Below, one piece after another: positions 59,676 to 64,000 of a stretch of 64,000 nt of DNA; position 1 is the stretch's first letter; each line of letters starts with the position of its first letter. Under the pieces are notes generated by a model. The model worked only from the letters and a program-made list of their open reading frames with translations. It ran no database searches and had not been told where the DNA came from. The stretch comes from Pseudomonas sp. TCU-HL1. Lineage in GTDB: Bacteria > Pseudomonadota > Gammaproteobacteria > Pseudomonadales > Pseudomonadaceae. The DNA lies in the NCBI RefSeq assembly GCF_001708505.1, contig NZ_CP015992.1, forward strand, positions 2,604,001 to 2,668,000, given 5' to 3'. The position numbers and the translations under genes were made by a program.

Positions 59676-60485
59676 TCAGTCGACCGCTTCAACCTTGAGC
59701 CGCAGGGTCATGTCGTCGCGTCCCTGGGTGGTGCGGTGGCGGAGAAAACCGCTTTCGTCGGACTGGCTGCTTTCGTTCACGGCGCCGATGGTGATCCATT
59801 CGCCGAGCCGGCCGCTGACCTTTGTATCGGTGCTCTGCACATCGATCACGCCGGGCTGGTGGTTGTTCAGGCGGTCGCGGTTGCTGCTGATGCTGACGTG
59901 CACCAGTTCGCCACTGAGGGTGGCCGTGACGTAGAAGCCCTGGGTCACGTTGCGGTACTCGGTGTTGCTGTAGACCTCGCCATAGGGGCCACTGCTGGTG
60001 CTCGTGATGGGCACGCTCTGGCCAACCTGGATCAGGGCCGGGTAGCCCTCGGTGGCCTGCACCTGTTGCACGCCGCCACCACGGCTGTCGGTGTTGCGAC
60101 GGATGATGCGCACCTGGTCGCGGCCGTGGACTTCGCCCCGTCCGGCCTGGACGTCCACGCCGCCAACGCTGGCCGAGCCATTGACGGCATAGCCGCGGTC
60201 ACTCTGGAAGTTGCTGTCGCTGGTGTCGACGCTGATCAGCAGGCGTCGCGGACGGGTATCGAGCTGGTCCAGCAGGTTGCGCAGTTCGGTGATCCTGGCC
60301 GGCTCGGCATTGACGATCAGTTGGTTGCCATATGCGCTGACGCGCCCTTCGTTGCCCAGCACCGACTGAGCCATCGGCAGCAACTCATCCGCCGTGCGGT
60401 AGCGCAGCTGGATGAGCTCCGTGGCCGCCTGCAGGGGCAGGCAGGCCAGCAGGAGGAGGGCGGCGAGCAGGGCGCGTGGGGTCAT
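59676..60485 (-). CDS. Secretin-like protein (N-domain type), probable outer-membrane associated
   Basis: A 269-residue exported protein: signal MTPRALLAALLLLACLPLQAA, then an N-type secretin fold (IQLRYRTADELLPMAQSVLGNEGRVSAYGNQLIVNAEPARITELRNLLDQLDTRPRR), then a Gly/Ser-rich segment and a C-terminal part (LIQVGQSVPITSTSS, GVIDVQSTDTKVSG) related to the secretin beta-domain but shorter than in type II or IV pilus secretins (over 600 residues). No other secretion gene is near. It overlaps the DUF7931-like gene by four bases and corresponds, by memory, to PA2633. Confidence 0.75.
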   Translation of the reverse strand: MTPRALLAALLLLACLPLQAATELIQLRYRTADELLPMAQSVLGNEGRVSAYGNQLIVNAEPARITELRNLLDQLDTRPRRLLISVDTSDSNFQSDRGYAVNGSASVGGVDVQAGRGEVHGRDQVRIIRRNTDSRGGGVQQVQATEGYPALIQVGQSVPITSTSSGPYGEVYSNTEYRNVTQGFYVTATLSGELVHVSISSNRDRLNNHQPGVIDVQSTDTKVSGRLGEWITIGAVNESSQSDESGFLRHRTTQGRDDMTLRLKVEAVD

Positions 60486-61111
60486 ATCAGGAAGCTCCGC
60501 AAATCGGGGTCGGTAATGCTCAGGTCCCAGGCTTGCTGAAAGCGGGTCTGCTGCAGCCGGGTCCTTCCGGGGTCGTTGTAGAGTGCGTAGCCCGAAAACT
60601 GCTCGGGTTCCGGGCGGACGAGCAGTCCGCGGTCGTCGGCGATCAGATAGGCGAGGTCCTCGGCCGGATGGTCGGGGTTGATGCGGCGAATCTGGAAATT
60701 GCTGGAGATGCGCCGGCTAAGGCTGAGCAGGCGATGGCCTTCCTTCACGACGCGGCTCAGGTCGCGAACCAGGATGCGCAGCTGGCACTTCGGGTCGCTG
60801 ATGAGCAGGCGGGTGCAGGCTTGCTGAATGGCGCTGTTGTGATAGAGCCACGGTTCCAGGTCGGTGCTGTACAGGCAGAGCTGGCGGCGGGCCTGTTGCA
60901 TCAGCGCGAGGGCATGGGCACGAGCGTCTTCCGGCGTGCTGAAGCGTTCGAGGCGATCATGGCTGCCGAGGGCAAAGGGAGCAGGCTCCCAACTGGGAGT
61001 TTCCGATTGTGCAGCCGGTGGGTTGTGAACGCTGAAGCGCCCCGGCGACTGAAACTCGATTGCCGGCAGCTCGACGTCGTTCTCAGTGGGGTCCGGGGCG
61101 TTCTCGTTCAT
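60482..61111 (-). CDS. DUF7931-like protein
   Basis: A 209-residue soluble protein without export signal. The central block ALALMQQARRQLCLYSTDLEPWLYHNSAIQQACTRLLIS and the later DDRGLLVRPEPEQFSGYALYNDPGRTRLQQTRFQQAWDLS resemble a phospholipase-D-like fold without the HKD motif, which is how I remember the DUF7931 family. Overlapping frames join it to the secretin-like gene below; eight bases separate it from the GNAT gene above. Function unknown. Confidence 0.7.
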   Translation of the reverse strand: MNENAPDPTENDVELPAIEFQSPGRFSVHNPPAAQSETPSWEPAPFALGSHDRLERFSTPEDARAHALALMQQARRQLCLYSTDLEPWLYHNSAIQQACTRLLISDPKCQLRILVRDLSRVVKEGHRLLSLSRRISSNFQIRRINPDHPAEDLAYLIADDRGLLVRPEPEQFSGYALYNDPGRTRLQQTRFQQAWDLSITDPDLRSFLI

Positions 61112-61119
61112 CTGTGTCT

Positions 61120-61545
61120 CTACTGGCTTTCGCGCACCATGTCCACGTGGGGAATGCCAGCCTCGAGGAACTCGCTGCTGACGATCTTGAAGCCGTGGCG
61201 TTCGTAGAACGCAGTGGCATGCACCTGGGCGGACAGCATCTGGCGCTTCAGGCCTTGGCGCTCCGCTTCAGCGATGGCCGCCTGCAGCAGGCGGTCGCCC
61301 ACCTTCAGTCCGCGCCAATCCTTGAGCACCGAAACGCGGCCGATGTGGCCGTCGGGAAGCAGGCGAGCGGTGCCGATAGCATAGTCCCGCTCGAAGGCGA
61401 GAAAGTGCACGGCGTCCGCATCTTCGGTGTCCCATTCCAGCTCCGGTGCGACGGACTGTTCGGCGATGAACACGGCCTCACGGATTCGACGCAGGTCGGC
61501 ATTGTCCTTTTGCCAGTCGGCAACGCGGACGTGTATCTCACTCAT
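61120..61545 (-). CDS. GNAT-family N-acetyltransferase
   Basis: A 141-residue acetyltransferase, ElaA/YjcF-like in length, with the acetyl-CoA loop in LPDGHIGRVSVLKDWRGLKVGDRLLQAAIAEAE and QVHATAFYERHGFKIVSSEFLEAGIPHVDM at the C-terminus. The start at 61545 overlaps the roxA 3' end by eight bases. Acceptor unknown. Confidence 0.88.
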   Translation of the reverse strand: MSEIHVRVADWQKDNADLRRIREAVFIAEQSVAPELEWDTEDADAVHFLAFERDYAIGTARLLPDGHIGRVSVLKDWRGLKVGDRLLQAAIAEAERQGLKRQMLSAQVHATAFYERHGFKIVSSEFLEAGIPHVDMVRESQ

Positions 61546-62704
61546 CGGCAAACTCCAGACTTCCTTGCTTGACCAGTTCCAGAAGAAGCTTACGCCCCTC
61601 GTCATCGGCCAGCCATTGGCCGAGATTCTCCAGATGCAGGGCTTCGGCTGCGCAGATCAGCTTCAACAGCTCGCGCAACTCGCTCGGCAGCAGGCGGCTC
61701 TGGCCACTGGCGAAGAGCACCAGGCCGACGTCCACTTCGGACCAGGCTAGGCGTGCGCTGGGGTTGCGGATCAGTACCGCGCCGTCTTCGATGGCGCCGA
61801 GGAAGTCTTCTTCTTCCACTTCAGCGCCGGCCACCAGCTCGGGGTAGCGCGGCTCGGTCATGAACTGGCCGAACCAGGTCAGCAGCAGGCGCTCGTCGCT
61901 CATGTGCTCGTTGAGCAGGGTCTTGAGGCGGTCCAGGGCATCGCGCTGGATCTCATGCGGATCGCTGGCGGGGGCAGCGCCGGCATCGCTGTAGCGCTCT
62001 TCGTCCGGCAGGAACTGGGCGAGGAAGTCGGTGAAGTGAGTCAGCACTTCGGCGGCGCTGGGGGCGCGGAAGCCGACGGAGTAGGTCATGCAGTCGTCTT
62101 CGGCGATGCCGAAGTGGGCCAGGCGTGGCGGCAGGTAAAGCATGTCGCCGGGCTCCAGGACCCATTCGTCGGTCTGTTGGAAGTCGGCGAGGATGCGCAG
62201 GTCCGCGTGGGGCAGCAGGGCGCTTTCGGCGTCGCACATCTGGCCAATCTTCCAGTTGCGGCGGCCGTGGCCCTGCAGGAGAAACACGTCGTAGTTGTCG
62301 AAGTGCGGTCCTACGCCGCCACCGGGTGCGGCGAAGCTGATCATCACGTCATCGATGCGCCAGCTGGGCAGGAAGCGGAATTGCTCCAGCAGTTCCGCCA
62401 CGTCCGGAACGAACTGATCGACGGCCTGGACCAGCAGCGTCCAGTCACGCTCAGGCAGGTTCTGGTAGGTGTCTTCGGCGAATGGGCCGCGACGCAGTTC
62501 CCAGGGGCGTTCGCCGTGCTCGAGAACCAGGCGCGATTCGACTTCCTCTTCCAGGGACAGGCCAGCCAGTTCGTCGGGGGAGATGGGGCTTTCGAATCCG
62601 GGGATGGCCTGACGGATCAGGAGTGGCTTCTTCTGCCAGTAATCGCGCAGGAATTCGCGCGCGGTAAGTCCGCCCAGAAGTTGAAGAGGAGTATCAGGAT
62701 TCAT
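61538..62704 (-). CDS. roxA: Ribosomal oxygenase RoxA/YcfD (L16 arginine hydroxylase)
   Basis: A 388-residue JmjC-type 2OG-Fe(II) oxygenase. The iron ligands are His and Asp in GVGPHFDNYDVFLLQGHGRRNWKIG and the distal His in YLPPRLAHFGIAEDD. E. coli YcfD hydroxylates an arginine of ribosomal protein L16. An acidic C-terminal winged-helix region follows the catalytic core. Start at 62704 (MNPDTPLQLLGGLTAREFL). Confidence 0.93.
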   Translation of the reverse strand: MNPDTPLQLLGGLTAREFLRDYWQKKPLLIRQAIPGFESPISPDELAGLSLEEEVESRLVLEHGERPWELRRGPFAEDTYQNLPERDWTLLVQAVDQFVPDVAELLEQFRFLPSWRIDDVMISFAAPGGGVGPHFDNYDVFLLQGHGRRNWKIGQMCDAESALLPHADLRILADFQQTDEWVLEPGDMLYLPPRLAHFGIAEDDCMTYSVGFRAPSAAEVLTHFTDFLAQFLPDEERYSDAGAAPASDPHEIQRDALDRLKTLLNEHMSDERLLLTWFGQFMTEPRYPELVAGAEVEEEDFLGAIEDGAVLIRNPSARLAWSEVDVGLVLFASGQSRLLPSELRELLKLICAAEALHLENLGQWLADDEGRKLLLELVKQGSLEFADE

Positions 62705-62725
62705 GTCTAAGCCTTTGAAATAAAA

Positions 62726-62746
62726 ACGCCCGGCACAGCCGGGCGT
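62726..62746 (-). terminator. Terminator of purB
   Basis: ACGCCCGGC-ACA-GCCGGGCGT with T5 on the minus strand (plus-strand TAAAAA at its left edge). It lies between purB and roxA, so roxA needs its own promoter or relies on readthrough. Confidence 0.85.
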
Positions 62747-62764
62747 GCAATGGTTCAAAACCGA

Positions 62765-64000
62765 TCAGATGCGCTTGGCCTGGGCTACGGCGTTGCCGAT
62801 GTAGCTGGCGGGGGTCATTTTGCGCAGTTCGGCCTTGGCCTCGGCCGGAATATCCAGGCCATCGATGAAAGTCTGCAGGGCTTCCGGGCTGATGCCCTTG
62901 CCGCGGGTCAGTTCCTTGAGCTTCTCGTACGGATTCTCGATCGCGTAGCGGCGCATCACGGTCTGGATGGGCTCGGCAAGGACTTCCCAGCAGGCGTCCA
63001 GGTCTTCAGCAATGCGCTGAGCATTCAGCTCCAACTTGCTGATTCCCTTGAGGGTGGCCTCAAAGGCGATAACGCTGTGAGCGAAGCCAACGCCGAGGTT
63101 GCGCAGCACGGTGGAGTCGGTCAGGTCACGCTGCCAACGGGAGATCGGCAGCTTGCTGGCCAGATGCTGGAGCAGAGCGTTGGCGATGCCGAGGTTGCCT
63201 TCGGAGTTCTCGAAGTCGATTGGGTTGACCTTGTGCGGCATGGTGGACGAGCCGATCTCGCCGGCAATGGTCTTCTGCTTGAAGTAGCCGAGGGAGATGT
63301 AGCCCCAGACGTCGCGATCGAAGTCGATGAGGATGGTGTTGAAGCGGGCGACGGCGTCGAACAGCTCGGCAATGTAGTCGTGCGGTTCGATCTGGGTGGT
63401 GTAGGGGTTGAAGGTCAGCCCCAGGTCGCTTTCGATGAATTCGCGGGCGTTGGCTTCCCAGTCGACGTCCGGGTAGGCGGACAGATGGGCGTTGTAGTTG
63501 CCCACGGCACCGTTGATCTTGCCCAGCAGCGGCACGGCGGCTACCTGGGCGATCTGGCGCTCCAGGCGGTAGACGACGTTGGCCATTTCCTTGCCGAGGG
63601 TGGTCGGCGAGGCCGGCTGGCCGTGGGTGCGGGAGAGCATCGGCACGTCGGCGAAACGCACGGCCAGATCGCGGATGGCGTTGGCCAGCTGGCGCATCAG
63701 CGGTAGCACGACCTGGTCGCGGCCTTCACGCAGCATCAGGGCGTGGGACAGGTTGTTGATGTCCTCGCTGGTGCAGGCGAAGTGGATGAATTCGCTGACC
63801 TTGGCCAGTTCGGGCAGCTTGGCGGCCTGTTCCTTGAGCAGGTACTCCACGGCTTTCACGTCGTGGTTGGTGGTGCGCTCGATTTCCTTGATGCGCTCGG
63901 CATGCTCCAGCTGGAAGTCTTCGGCCAGCTTGTCGAGCAGGACATTGGCTTCGGCGGAGAAGGGCGCGACTTCCGGAATGCCGGCGTGGGCGGCGAGGCG
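62765..64000 (-). CDS. purB: Adenylosuccinate lyase (5' end outside window)
   Basis: The frame is open to base 64000, so only the last 411 residues are seen; the ORF start at 63859 is internal. The enzyme splits adenylosuccinate to AMP and SAICAR to AICAR in purine synthesis. The signature GEIGSSTMPHKVNPIDFENSEGNLG is intact, as are CTSEDINNLSHALML and RTHGQPASPTTLGKEMANV with the catalytic His. It ends ahead of a clear hairpin terminator. Confidence 0.96.
   Translation of the reverse strand, partial: RLAAHAGIPEVAPFSAEANVLLDKLAEDFQLEHAERIKEIERTTNHDVKAVEYLLKEQAAKLPELAKVSEFIHFACTSEDINNLSHALMLREGRDQVVLPLMRQLANAIRDLAVRFADVPMLSRTHGQPASPTTLGKEMANVVYRLERQIAQVAAVPLLGKINGAVGNYNAHLSAYPDVDWEANAREFIESDLGLTFNPYTTQIEPHDYIAELFDAVARFNTILIDFDRDVWGYISLGYFKQKTIAGEIGSSTMPHKVNPIDFENSEGNLGIANALLQHLASKLPISRWQRDLTDSTVLRNLGVGFAHSVIAFEATLKGISKLELNAQRIAEDLDACWEVLAEPIQTVMRRYAIENPYEKLKELTRGKGISPEALQTFIDGLDIPAEAKAELRKMTPASYIGNAVAQAKRI

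Overview
This window comes from a high-GC gammaproteobacterium of the genus Pseudomonas (sensu lato). From memory, the stretch from purB through roxA, a GNAT gene, aceA and nuoA-N to the chemoreceptor/transporter/chemoreceptor trio follows the gene order of the P. aeruginosa PAO1 PA2629-PA2654 block. The REP-like intergenic repeats and several small Pseudomonas-type proteins (DUF2789, DUF2790) agree. I see no rRNA, tRNA, CRISPR array, prophage or complete insertion sequence. Most of the window is chromosomal backbone with a few accessory insertions.

Layout. 1-3.4 kb: an AraC regulator (cut by the window edge) and a two-subunit molybdenum hydroxylase. 3.4-8 kb: small proteins, including a protein made of five exact 13-residue repeats, then YceH and a cytosolic-type M14 carboxypeptidase. 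8-13.8 kb: serine acetyltransferase, a divergent rhtA-like exporter and XRE/cupin regulator pair with two candidate operators, a prolyl-hydroxylase-like oxygenase and a CorA transporter. 13.8-16.8 kb: an oxidative-stress module in which a catalase-like peroxidase/cytochrome b561 operon diverges from an ECF sigma/anti-sigma operon; the two face each other across a 32-bp perfect palindrome that gives two identically spaced ECF-type promoters. 17-28 kb: dihydrolipoamide dehydrogenase, pseudouridine synthase, alanine dehydrogenase, NfeD/slipin, a homocysteine methyltransferase homologue, and a membrane-anchored catalase/di-heme peroxidase operon. 28-31.4 kb: a GNAT-C39 fusion protein, a degenerate sigma-54-type activator lacking the GAFTGA loop, and an FMN reductase.

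31.6-37.4 kb: two chemoreceptors (TlpQ-like and CtpM-like) flank an Na+/H+ antiporter-family transporter whose stop codon lies in the end of a 162-bp MITE-like element. 37.4-39.0 kb: an accessory module of PAAR protein, peptidoglycan amidase and exported small protein in overlapping frames. I read this as an orphan type VI secretion effector/immunity cassette; the PAAR gene carries a one-base frameshift. 39.4-54.2 kb: the 13-gene nuo operon for respiratory complex I with fused nuoCD, all on the minus strand. 54.2-64 kb: an AT-rich gap with a good Fur box, a Tat-exported PhoX phosphatase behind a PHO box, an L,D-transpeptidase-like protein, isocitrate lyase, a secretin-like protein with a DUF7931-like partner, a GNAT acetyltransferase, the ribosomal oxygenase RoxA/YcfD and the 3' part of purB.

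The most interesting items are the amidase/PAAR cassette with its frameshift, the symmetric ECF promoter palindrome, the GAFTGA-less activator, the paired operators at the XRE/rhtA junction, the 13-residue repeat protein and a 21-codon ORF with a strong Shine-Dalgarno. Homology statements rest on recognition of motifs and families; no database search was run.
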